A DNA stretch of 64,000 bases from Acuticoccus sp965213555 (lineage in GTDB: Bacteria > Pseudomonadota > Alphaproteobacteria > Rhizobiales > Amorphaceae): the NCBI RefSeq assembly GCF_965213555.1, contig NZ_OZ243890.1, positions 3,472,001 to 3,536,000 on the forward strand. Direction: 5' to 3'. The first letter of the stretch is position 1. Each line of letters opens with the position of its first letter. This document shows, in pieces, positions 43,448 through 52,089 of this stretch. The notes beneath the pieces are model-generated. The model had not been told where the DNA came from, did not search any database, and saw nothing but the letters and a program-made list of their open reading frames with translations. The position numbers and the translations under genes are program-made.

Positions 43448-44564
43448 AGAGGCCGTGGTTGGCCATGTCGACCTTGTCGAACACCTCGCGCTTGTAGAGC
43501 GTTGCAACCGCCTCTGGGTCGCTGTCGTCGATCTCGGACGTCAGCGACTTCCACCTGTCGACGAGCCCTTGGAAGCGCTCGATGCGTGCCGGGGCATCTT
43601 CGATGCCGTAGTTCTCCCGGGCCATCTCATCCATCTTGGCGAGGTCGTCCTCGATGAAGCGCTCGGTCAGGGCGACAAGCTCGGGCGAGGGCTCGACGAC
43701 CTCGATCCCGTCGGCGGGCGCCCTCGTCGCGAGCACCTCGTCGTTGAAGTTCTCAGCACCCACCTGGGCGTGGGCGACCGCCTCGGCAAACAGCTCGAAG
43801 ATCGCTCGACGATCCTCCTCCGGCATCGCCTGCCATGTGTCGATGTTGAAGTTGAACTGGTTGCCGTTGTAGGTCCCGAGCGGCAGGTTGGTGATGTACT
43901 TGACGACGTCCTTGAAGTTGAGGCTGTAGAGTTCGGACGCTGGGTGCATGTTGGCGTCGAGCGTGCCACGGCTCAAAGCGTCGTAGATGTCGTTGGCCGA
44001 CATCGACATCTTGATCCCGCCGACGTACTCCACCCAGCGTCCGAAGGCCGAGAACGAGCGGATCTTCTTGCCTTGAAGATCCTCCGGGGTCGTCATCGGC
44101 TCCATGGTCTGCAGCATGTAGACCGGGTTGACGTTCATCGCCACGAAGACTGAGCCGTTGTCCTCGGACTCCTCGAGGCACTCCGGACAGGTGAACATGT
44201 ACTCCATCACCGCTCCGGCCACCGAGACCGAGTCGTCGCCGAGCATGGCGAGGTCGACGACGAGGTTGGTGTGCGGCATCTCCGCAGGATGGTAGCCGGG
44301 CACGAGCATCGCCGCGTCGGCGATGCCGTCGCGCAGTCCCGTCAGGCTTTGCTTCAAATTGAGTAACGAGCCGTAATAAACCTCCGCGGAGTACTTGCCA
44401 CCGGTCGCCTCCTCGATGTTCTCGTCGACGTAGGTGTACGTCATGGACCAAGGATGGATCGGGGGAAGGCCGATGGCGAGGGACAGCTCCTCCGCGCTGG
44501 CCGTTCCTGCCGTTGCTCCGATGGCGATCGTTGCCGCCAGCGCGTACCGTGTCATCGTCTTCAC
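43446..44564 (-). CDS. dctP: TRAP transporter periplasmic binding protein (DctP family)
   Basis: 372 residues from a GTG at 44564, chosen because ggagg lies 7 bases upstream. An ATG three codons later is possible. The signal peptide ends at GTASAEELSLAIG. Family features include YYGSLLNLKQSLTGLRDG, EDLQGKKIRSF and DANMHPASELYSLNF. A CPEC cysteine pair in the mid-domain (FTCPECLEESEDN) is unusual for this family and might form a disulfide. It is first in a unit dctP-dctQ-dctM-ligase-carboxylase, so the ligand is probably an acid to be CoA-activated. Confidence 0.92.
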   Translation of the reverse strand: MKTMTRYALAATIAIGATAGTASAEELSLAIGLPPIHPWSMTYTYVDENIEEATGGKYSAEVYYGSLLNLKQSLTGLRDGIADAAMLVPGYHPAEMPHTNLVVDLAMLGDDSVSVAGAVMEYMFTCPECLEESEDNGSVFVAMNVNPVYMLQTMEPMTTPEDLQGKKIRSFSAFGRWVEYVGGIKMSMSANDIYDALSRGTLDANMHPASELYSLNFKDVVKYITNLPLGTYNGNQFNFNIDTWQAMPEEDRRAIFELFAEAVAHAQVGAENFNDEVLATRAPADGIEVVEPSPELVALTERFIEDDLAKMDEMARENYGIEDAPARIERFQGLVDRWKSLTSEIDDSDPEAVATLYKREVFDKVDMANHGL

Positions 44565-44853
44565 GTCGGATCCTCCCGTCATGTGCCGGCGTTCGTCCGC
44601 CGTTGAGTTGGCGCCGAGGCCTCCGCTAGGGCAAGTGCGGGAGCCCGATCGGCGCCGGGGCATCCTCAACCACCACGCGTCGGTTGATCAAGGCGTCGGA
44701 TGACGAGCGCCTCCGATCGAGCACCCTCGCTCCTCGGCCGACCGTCGCCCAGGCCTGTTCGGGGCGGCGGCGGCGGGTGTCACTCGGCGGAACGCACGTG
44801 ACGATGAGCTCGGGGGGAGGGGAGCCGCGGGCTCGGTCGCGCGGCTGCGGTCG
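44565..44853. other. Intergenic region without a recognisable gene
   Basis: 289 bases upstream of dctP and downstream of tRNA-Met. It should hold the dctP promoter, but I see no clear -35/-10 pair. No T-tract terminator is apparent after the tRNA. Confidence 0.4.
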
Positions 44854-44930
44854 TGGTAGCGGAGGAGGGACTCGAACCCCCGACACGCGGATTATGATTC
44901 CGCTGCTCTAACCAACTGAGCTACTCCGCC
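44854..44930 (-). tRNA. tRNA-Met (CAT), elongator type
   Basis: 77 nt including an encoded CCA. The acceptor stem ggcggag/ctccgct has a G1-U72 wobble. The anticodon stem gcgga/tccgc encloses the loop atcataa with anticodon CAT, and the T-arm is ggggg-ttcgagt-ccctc. The G1-U72 wobble is not the unpaired 1-72 of initiator tRNA, so elongator Met fits; a tRNA-Ile with lysidine-modified CAT is the only alternative. Confidence 0.95.
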
Positions 44931-44939
44931 GCGCGGGGC

Positions 44940-44969
44940 ATAAGTGTCGGCGGTGGGCGGGCGTGTCAA
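44940..44969 (-). promoter_or_regulatory. Promoter of tRNA-Met
   Basis: On the minus strand a perfect TTGACA (44969-44964), an 18-base spacer and ACTTAT (44945-44940) lie 10 bases before the tRNA 5' end. The -35 box overlaps the last codons of the methyltransferase gene. Confidence 0.6.
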
Positions 44970-45631
44970 GCGACGCGCGCCGCCGCAGCCGCGGCCGCCT
45001 TGTGGAACGTGAGGAGCGTGATCAGGCCCGCAGGGGGCAGGGGCTCGCGGCCCTCGAGGGTGAGGCCGGGCGCGCCGAGGACGCCGTCGATGGGCATCGA
45101 CGGGTTCCAGCCGAGCCGCTTGGCGAACGGGGTCAGCAGGCGATCCGTGACCTGCCAAGGTCCGGAGCTCGCTTCGAAGTGACTGGCGACCATGACGACG
45201 CCACCGGGCCGCACCACGCGGGCGAACTCGGCCATGACGGTCGCCGCGTCGGGCACCGCGGTGATGGTGAACATGCACACGACCCCGTCGAAGGCGTCGT
45301 CGGGGAAGGCGAGCGCCATGAGGTCCATCTCGACGATGGCCTCGACGTTGGCGAGGCCCTTGGCGACGCGCTCCCGCGCAATCTTCAGCATGTCGTGGGA
45401 CAGGTCGACCCCGACGAGCGAGACGTTCGGCCCGTAGAGCGGCAGCGCCGAGCCGGAGCCGACACCGGCCTCGAGGAAGCGCCCACCGACGGCGTTGACC
45501 CGGCGGGCGGCGATCTTGCGCGCCGGGACCGTCGGCGTCGCGATCACCTCATAGACCGGCGCCCACCTTGCGTAGGCGGACTTCACGTCGCGGCCCTCGA
45601 CGGCGCGCAGTGGCTTGGCGGGATGGGGCAT
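44966..45631 (-). CDS. Class I SAM-dependent methyltransferase
   Basis: 221 residues. LEAGVGSGSALPLYG is the SAM-binding motif I, VGVDLSHDML motif II and FDGVVCMFTITAV motif IV. It resembles UbiE/PmtA-type methyltransferases, including phosphatidylethanolamine N-methyltransferases of alphaproteobacteria (the YEVIATPTVPARKIAARRVNA region). The substrate, a lipid or quinone, cannot be fixed from the sequence. It lies 12 bases downstream of mnmA on the same strand. Confidence 0.88.
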   Translation of the reverse strand: MPHPAKPLRAVEGRDVKSAYARWAPVYEVIATPTVPARKIAARRVNAVGGRFLEAGVGSGSALPLYGPNVSLVGVDLSHDMLKIARERVAKGLANVEAIVEMDLMALAFPDDAFDGVVCMFTITAVPDAATVMAEFARVVRPGGVVMVASHFEASSGPWQVTDRLLTPFAKRLGWNPSMPIDGVLGAPGLTLEGREPLPPAGLITLLTFHKAAAAAAARVA

Positions 45632-45643
45632 GGACGGTTCCGT

Positions 45644-46807
45644 TCAGGCGTCGGCGAGGAGCGGCACGACGTCCTCGGGCGCGCGTTGGATGAAGCCGCC
45701 GCCGAGGACCTCCGCGCCGGGTCCGTCGCCGTCGTACAGCACGCACGCCTGTCCCGGCGCGACGCCCTCCTCCCCCTCGGCGAGGTCGACGACGAGCCCG
45801 TCCTCGGTGACGCGCAGCGTCCCCGGCCGCGGCGGACGCGTGGAGCGCACGCGCGCGTAGACCTCGCGCGCCTCGCCGGGTGCAAGGGGGCGGTCGAGCC
45901 AGTTGCAGTCGCGCAGGGACACGCGTTCGGTGCGCAGCGCCTCGCGCGGGCCGACGACGAGCTCGTTCGCGCCGGCGTCGATGCGCACGACGAACAGCGG
46001 CGCACCGAGCGCAAGGTTGAGCCCGCGGCGCTGCCCGACCGTGTAGTTGAGCACGCCGGCATGGCGGCCGAGCACGCGGCCGTCGAGGTGCCTGATGGTG
46101 CCCGCACGACACGCCTCCGGCCGCATCGCGGCGACGACGGCGGCGTAGCGCCCGTCGGGCACGAAGCAGATGTCCTGGCTGTCGGGCTTCGCGGCGACCG
46201 GCAGGCCCATCTCGGCAGCGAGCTCGCGCACGCGCGCCTTCGGCACGTCGCCGAGCGGGAAGCGTACGTAGGCGAGCTGTTCCGGGGTGGTGGCGAACAG
46301 GAAGTAGCTCTGGTCGCGCTCCTCGTCGCGCGGCCGGAACAGCCGCCGCCGCCCGTCGACCACCCGGCTCGCCACGTAGTGCCCGGTGGCGAGCGCTGAG
46401 GCCGACAGGGTGCGCGTGGCCGACAGCAGGTCGGTGAACTTGACGGTCTGGTTGCAGGCGACGCACGGCACCGGCGTCTCGCCGCGCACGTAGGCGTCGG
46501 CGAACGCCTCGATGACGCCCTCGCGGAACCGCGCCTCGTAGTCGAGCACGTAGTGCGCGATGCCGAGGGTGTCGGCGACGAGGCGCGCGTCGTGGATGTC
46601 GCTCCCGGCGCAGCAGGCGCCCTTGCGTCGCGTCGCGGCGCCGTGGTCGTAAAGCTGCAGCGTGATGCCGACGACCTCGAAGCCCTCGCGCGCGAGGAGC
46701 CCAGCGACCACGGATGAGTCGACGCCGCCGGACATGGCGACCACGACCCTGTGGTCCTGCGGCCGTCCCGGCAGGCTGAGGCTGTTGTCGGCGTTCGAGC
46801 TTCCCAT
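45644..46807 (-). CDS. mnmA: tRNA-specific 2-thiouridylase MnmA
   Basis: 387 residues from the ATG at 46807. VVVAMSGGVDSSVVAG is the PP-loop ATP site. The first catalytic cysteine lies in CVACNQTVKF and the second in SQDICFVPDG; GVLNYTVGQRRGL begins the C-terminal domain. It thiolates U34 of tRNA-Lys, -Glu and -Gln. It is a core gene, conserved next to the SciP-type gene in Hyphomicrobiales as far as I know. Confidence 0.96.
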   Translation of the reverse strand: MGSSNADNSLSLPGRPQDHRVVVAMSGGVDSSVVAGLLAREGFEVVGITLQLYDHGAATRRKGACCAGSDIHDARLVADTLGIAHYVLDYEARFREGVIEAFADAYVRGETPVPCVACNQTVKFTDLLSATRTLSASALATGHYVASRVVDGRRRLFRPRDEERDQSYFLFATTPEQLAYVRFPLGDVPKARVRELAAEMGLPVAAKPDSQDICFVPDGRYAAVVAAMRPEACRAGTIRHLDGRVLGRHAGVLNYTVGQRRGLNLALGAPLFVVRIDAGANELVVGPREALRTERVSLRDCNWLDRPLAPGEAREVYARVRSTRPPRPGTLRVTEDGLVVDLAEGEEGVAPGQACVLYDGDGPGAEVLGGGFIQRAPEDVVPLLADA

Positions 46808-46886
46808 CGGAGGCTTAGCTAGGCGCAAACGTCGACAGCGGCAACGTCCGCCGCGGCCTCGCCGGACGCCGACATGGGCACGGCGG

Positions 46887-46901
46887 TTAGGCCGCCGTTA
46901 A
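46887..46901 (+). promoter_or_regulatory. Candidate CtrA box upstream of sciP
   Basis: TTAG-GCCGCCG-TTAA matches the CtrA consensus TTAA-N7-TTAA with one mismatch, in DNA where TTA is otherwise rare. It is 51 bases before the sciP ATG. In Caulobacter, sciP is activated by CtrA and its product then inhibits CtrA. The site fits the same loop here. Confidence 0.5.
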
Positions 46902-46952
46902 TCGCCGGCACGGCTTATCCTCTTGCGGATAGGTTCGTCGTGTCGAGTGCTC

Positions 46953-47228
46953 ATGTCCACGTCCTCCCAACCCCGCTACCGGTACGTCATCGGCCCCGAC
47001 GGAACTCCGCTGACGCTCGCCGACCTGCCACCGCCGGACACCAAGCGCTGGGTCATCCGGCGCAAGGCGGAGGTGGTGGCGGCGGTGCGCGGCGGCCTCC
47101 TGTCCATCGACGAGGCGTGCGCGCGCTACACGCTGACGGTGGAGGAGTTCCTGTCCTGGAACGCGCTCATCGACCGGCACGGCCTCGCCGGGCTGCGGGC
47201 GACGAAGGTGCAGCACTACCGCGCCTGA
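46953..47228 (+). CDS. sciP: SciP-type CtrA inhibitor (DUF1153)
   Basis: 91 residues, matching Caulobacter SciP in size and in nearly every conserved block: YVIGPDGTPLTLADLPPP, TKRWVIRRKAEVVAAVRGGL, YTLTVEEFLSW and HGLAGLRATKVQ. It is a small helix-turn-helix protein that binds the master cell-cycle regulator CtrA and blocks its activation of target promoters. The ATG at 46953 gives the family length. Its last 62 bases overlap the convergent phosphoesterase gene. Confidence 0.95.
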   Translation: MSTSSQPRYRYVIGPDGTPLTLADLPPPDTKRWVIRRKAEVVAAVRGGLLSIDEACARYTLTVEEFLSWNALIDRHGLAGLRATKVQHYRA

Positions 47229-48111
47229 CCGGGTGCGGCGCCAGCGCATCGATCGTTACCGTCTCGAGGTCCGTCAAGGGCCCGTCCCTGCCGAGCGGTC
47301 CCCGGCGCACGACTTTGACGGTGCGCCGACCGGCGTCGATGTCGATCATCGCCCAGGCGGCGGGCGCGTGCTTGATGCCATCCGAAGAGGCGGAGGGGAC
47401 GCCGAGGATGGTGGCGCGGCCGCGGGCGGTCTTGAGCGTGCGCAGGGACGGTTCGTGGGTGTGGCCGTGCAGCACGAGGTCCGCACAGCCCGCGGCGAGC
47501 GTCTCGCGCACGGCTCGCACGTCGTCGAGCCCGCGGCGCCCGGACGACAGCGCGGTGTCCGGCGGATGGTGGATGAGGACGACCTTGTAGGCGTCGTCGT
47601 GCCTGTCGAGGGCCGCGGCGAGCCTCGTCCGCTGCGCCGCGCCGACGCGCCCGGAGGCGAACAGCGGCGGCGTCGCGACCGCGGTCGACACACCGATGAG
47701 CACGACCTGGCCGCGCCGCGCGACGGTGGGCCACGAACTCGGCTCGGCCGCGGTGTAGGGCGCCCACGCCACCGCGGCGCGCGCTGCCGCGCCCGGAACG
47801 TAGGCGTCGTGGTTGCCCGGCACGACGGTGAGGCGCTCGGGCCGCGCGAGTGTCTTCAAGAACCGGCCTGCAGCGGCGATCTCCGCCTCGGTGGCGATGT
47901 TCACGAGGTCGCCGGTGAGGGCGATGTGGTCCGGCTCGTGCGCCGCGATGTCGTCGAGGAGCCGCTTCAGGAGCCGGCTGCCCATCGCGGACTTGCGGTT
48001 CCGCGTCCAGTTCACGTAGCCGAAGATGCGTTTCGAGGCGAGCTCGGCGAGGCTGGGTGTCGGGATCGGGCCAAGGTGGAGGTCGGACAGGTGGGCGATC
48101 CTGAAAACCAT
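47167..48111 (-). CDS. Calcineurin-like metallophosphoesterase
   Basis: 314 residues from the ATG at 48111. Metal motifs: SDLHLGP, LTGDLVN, VPGNHDAY, IHHPP and HGHTHEPSL. It belongs to the CpdA/Icc-like group of phosphodiesterases; a cyclic-nucleotide substrate is possible but not shown. The Ala/Arg/Pro-rich C-terminal 20 residues are encoded over the end of sciP on the opposite strand. Confidence 0.92.
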   Translation of the reverse strand: MVFRIAHLSDLHLGPIPTPSLAELASKRIFGYVNWTRNRKSAMGSRLLKRLLDDIAAHEPDHIALTGDLVNIATEAEIAAAGRFLKTLARPERLTVVPGNHDAYVPGAAARAAVAWAPYTAAEPSSWPTVARRGQVVLIGVSTAVATPPLFASGRVGAAQRTRLAAALDRHDDAYKVVLIHHPPDTALSSGRRGLDDVRAVRETLAAGCADLVLHGHTHEPSLRTLKTARGRATILGVPSASSDGIKHAPAAWAMIDIDAGRRTVKVVRRGPLGRDGPLTDLETVTIDALAPHPVRRGSAAPSSPAARRGRAGR

Positions 48112-48250
48112 GGGGCTCTCGTCTTGGGTCGCCGCGGCGGAGCGGCACCGCGCGCCTGGTCTTGCGCCGACGCGGGCCAAGGTTCAACCGCCGCGTGCCG
48201 TCATCAACGCCGGCCACGCATGACGGGGCCGCACCGCTCGAGGGCTCGCG

Positions 48251-48718
48251 ATGCCGGACCTACGTAGCCGCATCGTCTACCGGGTCAGTGGCCTCCTGCG
48301 CCCGCCGGTCAGCCTGGGCGTGCGCCTCGTCGTGCGCGACGTCGAGGACCGCGTCCTCCTCGTGCGCCACACCTACACCGGCGGCTGGCACGTGCCTGGC
48401 GGCGCGGTCGACGTCGGCGAGACCGCAAGCGAGGCGGCGCTGCGCGAGTGTCGCGAGGAGGCCGGGCTCGTGGTGGAGGGCGAGCCTCGCCTCCTCGGTC
48501 TCTACTTCAACCGTGCGCAGTTGCAGCGCGACCACGTCGCCTGCTTCGTCGTGGCCGACCACCCGTCCCTATCCAGCTACGTGCTGGCGCCCCAGGCGCT
48601 GGAGATCGCACAGGTCCGGACCGTGCCCCTCGCAGCGCTGCCGTCCGAGGTGACGCCGGCGACCCGACGCCGCCTCGCCGAGGCCTTCGAGGGTGCCGCG
48701 ATCGCCACCGACTGGTAA
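48251..48718 (+). CDS. NUDIX hydrolase
   Basis: 155 residues. The NUDIX box is complete: GAVDVGETASEAALRECREEAGL (residues about 54-76), fitting Gx5Ex7REUxEExGU. It hydrolyses a nucleoside diphosphate linked to another group; the exact substrate is unknown. It stands alone between two minus-strand genes. Confidence 0.92.
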   Translation: MPDLRSRIVYRVSGLLRPPVSLGVRLVVRDVEDRVLLVRHTYTGGWHVPGGAVDVGETASEAALRECREEAGLVVEGEPRLLGLYFNRAQLQRDHVACFVVADHPSLSSYVLAPQALEIAQVRTVPLAALPSEVTPATRRRLAEAFEGAAIATDW

Positions 48719-48756
48719 GGCGCTGCCGAGCGGCGTTCCCGTGCGGTGAGGACGGG

Positions 48757-50034
48757 TCAGCCCGCGTCGGACTCCTGCCGCGTGAGGCGCAGCTTCGTGA
48801 TCCTGTTGCGCTCCCGCTCGGCCACCTCGAAGCGCACGCTGTGGAAGGTGAACGCTTGGCCGACGTCCGGGATCATGCGGGCCTCGTGGATGACGAGGCC
48901 GGCGGCCGTGGTCGCCTCCTCGTCCGGCAGTTCCCAGTCGAGGGCGCGGTTGAGGTCGCGGATCGTCACCGAGCCGTCGACGAGCACCGACCCGTCGGGC
49001 TGCGGAAGCACGCCCTTCACCTCGACGTCGTACTCGTCCTCGATCTCGCCGACGATCTCCTCGATGATGTCCTCCAGCGTGACGAGGCCCATCACCTCAC
49101 CGTACTCGTCGACCACGAGGGCGAAGTGCGTCTTGCGCTTCAGGAAGGCGGTCAGCTGATCCTGCAGCATCGTCGTGTCCGGTACGAACCACGGCGGCTT
49201 GGCGATCGCCTTGACGTCGAGCTTGGAGGTGTCGCCGCCGGCAGACTGCACGGCGCGCAGCAGGTCCTTGGCGTGCAGGACGCCGAGGATGTTGTCGCTC
49301 TCCCCCTCGTAGATCGGCAGGCGGGTGTAAGGGGAGGCGAGGGCCTCCGATACGATGGCGTCCGGGGCATCCGAGGCATTCAGCATGCGCATGCGCGTGC
49401 GGTGCACCATGACGTCGGACACCGACAGGTCGGCGAGGTCGAGGATGGCGCCCAGCCGGTCCCTGTCGGCCTTCAGAAGCCCCCCTTCAGCGTGCTGCAG
49501 GTCGACCGCCCCGCGGATCTCGTCGCGCGCCGACTGCACGGTCGCCGCGTCCGCGTTCACGCCGAACAGGCGCAGCAGGAGCCGCACGATCTGGTTGACC
49601 AGCCCGGTCACCGGCGCGAACAGGATGACGATCACTCGCACCGCCGGCGAGACGACGAGGGCGAAGCTTTCGGGCCGCAGGATCGCGAGCGTCTTGGGCA
49701 GCACCTCGGAGAAGATGAGCACGAGCGCCGTCATGATGAACGTCGCGTAGACCACCGCCGTCTCGCCGAAGAGCCGGATCAGCGCCGACGTCGCGAGCGC
49801 TGAGGCGAGGATGTTGACGAGGTTGTTGCCGACGAGCAGCGCCCCGATCAGCCGCTCCTGCATGGCGATGAGCTGCGCGGCGATGGCGGCGCGACGCGAG
49901 CCCTGCTTCTCATGCTGCATGAGGCGAGCGCGGGAGGCGGCCGTCAGCGCGGTCTCCGAGCCGGAGAAGAATGCGGACATGGCGAGCAGCAGCGCGATGG
50001 CGCCGATGGTCAGCCACAGATCCCAACCGATCAC
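48757..50034 (-). CDS. CNNM/CBS-domain membrane protein (HlyC/CorC family)
   Basis: 425 residues. A CNNM membrane domain with four helices spans about residues 1-190, including SAFFSGSETALTAASRARL. Two CBS repeats follow (about 200-330) with a C-terminal CorC/HlyC domain that contains GLVTLEDIIEEIVGEIEDEYD. The family is linked to Mg2+/Co2+ efflux or tolerance; the older name hemolysin is misleading. In many Hyphomicrobiales this gene lies next to aroB-aroK, as here. Confidence 0.94.
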   Translation of the reverse strand: MIGWDLWLTIGAIALLLAMSAFFSGSETALTAASRARLMQHEKQGSRRAAIAAQLIAMQERLIGALLVGNNLVNILASALATSALIRLFGETAVVYATFIMTALVLIFSEVLPKTLAILRPESFALVVSPAVRVIVILFAPVTGLVNQIVRLLLRLFGVNADAATVQSARDEIRGAVDLQHAEGGLLKADRDRLGAILDLADLSVSDVMVHRTRMRMLNASDAPDAIVSEALASPYTRLPIYEGESDNILGVLHAKDLLRAVQSAGGDTSKLDVKAIAKPPWFVPDTTMLQDQLTAFLKRKTHFALVVDEYGEVMGLVTLEDIIEEIVGEIEDEYDVEVKGVLPQPDGSVLVDGSVTIRDLNRALDWELPDEEATTAAGLVIHEARMIPDVGQAFTFHSVRFEVAERERNRITKLRLTRQESDAG

Positions 50035-50061
50035 GGATCGTCCCTCAGACAGGTCGCGCGG

Positions 50062-51186
50062 TCATGGCGCGGGCAGACCCTCATCTACAAGGAAAGCGGA
50101 CAGCGCGTCCGGCGTCACCGAAGAGGAAACGAACGCGTCGCCGATCCGGTTCACCAAGATGAAGCGGACGACGCCGTCCTCGACCTTCTTGTCCTGCGCC
50201 ATCGCAGCCCGCAGGCCCGCTGCGGTAAGGTCAACGAGAAGATCGCTGAAGCGCATGGGGAGGCCAACGGCGGCAAGGTGCGCCTCGACGCGCGCGGCGT
50301 CGGCGGTCGGGCACAGTCCGAGCCGTGCCGACAGGCGAAAGGCGAGGGCGAGGCCGAGGCCTACCGCCTCGCCGTGGACGACGCGCCCGTCGTAGCCGGC
50401 GCAGTGCTCCACTGCATGGGCGAACGTGTGTCCAAGGTTCAGCAGTGCACGCTGACCGTGCTCGCGCTCGTCGGCGACGACGATGGCGGCCTTCGCGGCG
50501 ACCGCCGTCGCGACCGCCTCGTCGATGCGCTCGGTGAGGGCACGGGCGCCGAGGGCCTCCAGGCGGTCGAAGAAGGCCGCGTCGCCAAGGAGGCCGACCT
50601 TGACGCACTCCGCGTAGCCCGCGCGGCGATGCCGTTCGGGGAGCGTCGACAGCGTCGCTGTGTCCGCGATCACCAGGGACGGCTGGTGGAAGGCGCCGAC
50701 GAGGTTCTTGCCCTGGGGCGCGTTGACGCCGGTCTTGCCGCCGACGGACGAATCCACCTGTGCGAGGAGCGTCGTCGGCACCTGGACGAACGGCATGCCG
50801 CGCCGGGCCACCGCCGCCGCGAAGCCCGCCAGGTCGCCGACGACGCCGCCGCCGAGCGCGATGACCACGTCGCGCCGCTCGAGCCCGGCGTCGAGGATCG
50901 CCTCGACGGTGCGCGCCAGGACCTCCAAGGACTTCGACCCCTCGCCGTGCCGCACGATGTGGTGGACGGCGGCGATCCCCGCGTCGGCAAGCGCTGCGCT
51001 GAGCGCGCCGAGGTGGAGCGGCGCGACGACGTCGTCCGTGACGATCATCGCGCGCCGACGGCCAAGCCGCGCCGCGACCTCCTCGCCCGCCGAGGCGATG
51101 AGATCACCGCCGATGAGGACGTCGTAGGCACGCTCGCCGAGCGGAACGTGCACCTTGCGAGGGCCGGCCAGCGTTGCCGTGGTCAT
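50062..51186 (-). CDS. aroB: 3-dehydroquinate synthase
   Basis: 374 residues. ALGGGVVGDLAGFAAAVA and QVPTTLLAQVDSSVGGKTGVN are the NAD- and substrate-binding signatures, and NLGHTFAHAVE carries zinc histidines. It converts DAHP to 3-dehydroquinate in the shikimate pathway. The ATG overlaps the aroK stop by 4 bases, giving the usual aroK-aroB pair. Confidence 0.97.
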   Translation of the reverse strand: MTTATLAGPRKVHVPLGERAYDVLIGGDLIASAGEEVAARLGRRRAMIVTDDVVAPLHLGALSAALADAGIAAVHHIVRHGEGSKSLEVLARTVEAILDAGLERRDVVIALGGGVVGDLAGFAAAVARRGMPFVQVPTTLLAQVDSSVGGKTGVNAPQGKNLVGAFHQPSLVIADTATLSTLPERHRRAGYAECVKVGLLGDAAFFDRLEALGARALTERIDEAVATAVAAKAAIVVADEREHGQRALLNLGHTFAHAVEHCAGYDGRVVHGEAVGLGLALAFRLSARLGLCPTADAARVEAHLAAVGLPMRFSDLLVDLTAAGLRAAMAQDKKVEDGVVRFILVNRIGDAFVSSSVTPDALSAFLVDEGLPAP

Positions 51187-51773
51187 GCGGGACGCTCCAG
51201 CCGCGCCGCTGCGGCGGGCTCTGCCGACGCCGTCAAGGCGGTCAGGATCGCGCTGACCACGCGCTCATGGGGACCGGCGGAAGAGGTCACACGGATCGGC
51301 GCCTCGGCGAAGTGGGGGTCGCGCGCCCTCCTCAGCTCGTCGAGCTTGGTCCGCGCGTCGACGCCTCGGAACAGCGGTCGGTGCGAGCGCTTGACGATCC
51401 GCGACAGGAGGACGTCGGTCGAGGCGTCGAGCCAGATGCCGATGCCCTCCGCGGCGACGGCCGCACGCGTCTCCGGCCGCATGAACGCTCCGCCGCCGGT
51501 GGCGATCACGTGGGGTCCCTCCCTCAGGAGGCGCGCGATCACCCGGGCCTCGCCATCGCGGAAGGCTGGCTCGCCGTGCAGTCGAAAGATCTCAGCGATC
51601 GTCATGCCAGCCGCCTTCTCGATCTCCGCGTCCGCATCCACGAAGGGCAGCGCAAGGCGCGCGGCCAAGCGCTTGCCGACGCTCGACTTGCCGACGCCCG
51701 GCAGGCCGATGAGGACCGGGCTGCGCTGGCCCAGCGCTGCCCTTAGTGCCGGCGCCGACGCCTTCGCCACCAT
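51183..51773 (-). CDS. aroK: Shikimate kinase
   Basis: 196 residues from the ATG at 51773, with a ggggag site upstream. GLPGVGKSSVGKRLA is the P-loop, VDADAEIEKAAGM binds the shikimate and magnesium, ATGGGAF is the glycine motif and HRPLFRG the LID region. It phosphorylates shikimate at the 3-hydroxyl. Longer in-frame upstream codons are GC-rich read-through and not part of the protein. Confidence 0.96.
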   Translation of the reverse strand: MVAKASAPALRAALGQRSPVLIGLPGVGKSSVGKRLAARLALPFVDADAEIEKAAGMTIAEIFRLHGEPAFRDGEARVIARLLREGPHVIATGGGAFMRPETRAAVAAEGIGIWLDASTDVLLSRIVKRSHRPLFRGVDARTKLDELRRARDPHFAEAPIRVTSSAGPHERVVSAILTALTASAEPAAAARLERPA

Positions 51774-52089
51774 GCTCTCCCCCGTGTCGGCTGCGTCCCG
51801 CCAGCCCCCGGCAGCCCAGACCGCGGCAGCGGGCGCGTCGCGACGATGGTCGATGGACCTGCCCCGCGACCGGGCCTCGCCCGAGGGCCGAGGGCGCCAT
51901 CGGCCGCGCGGCCGAGCCGACCGTGCTCCTCCGGTCACGCCTTCGCCGATGGGACCGTGGGTGCCGCAGGCCCGTTGGCCGGTCAAGCGCGATGCTCACA
52001 GGGCGGTTGCTCGCCCCACGCAATTGCGCCGGATCGGCGGACGGAACGTCAACCGGCACGGCCCATCCTACGCGGCGTAGGGAGCTCCC

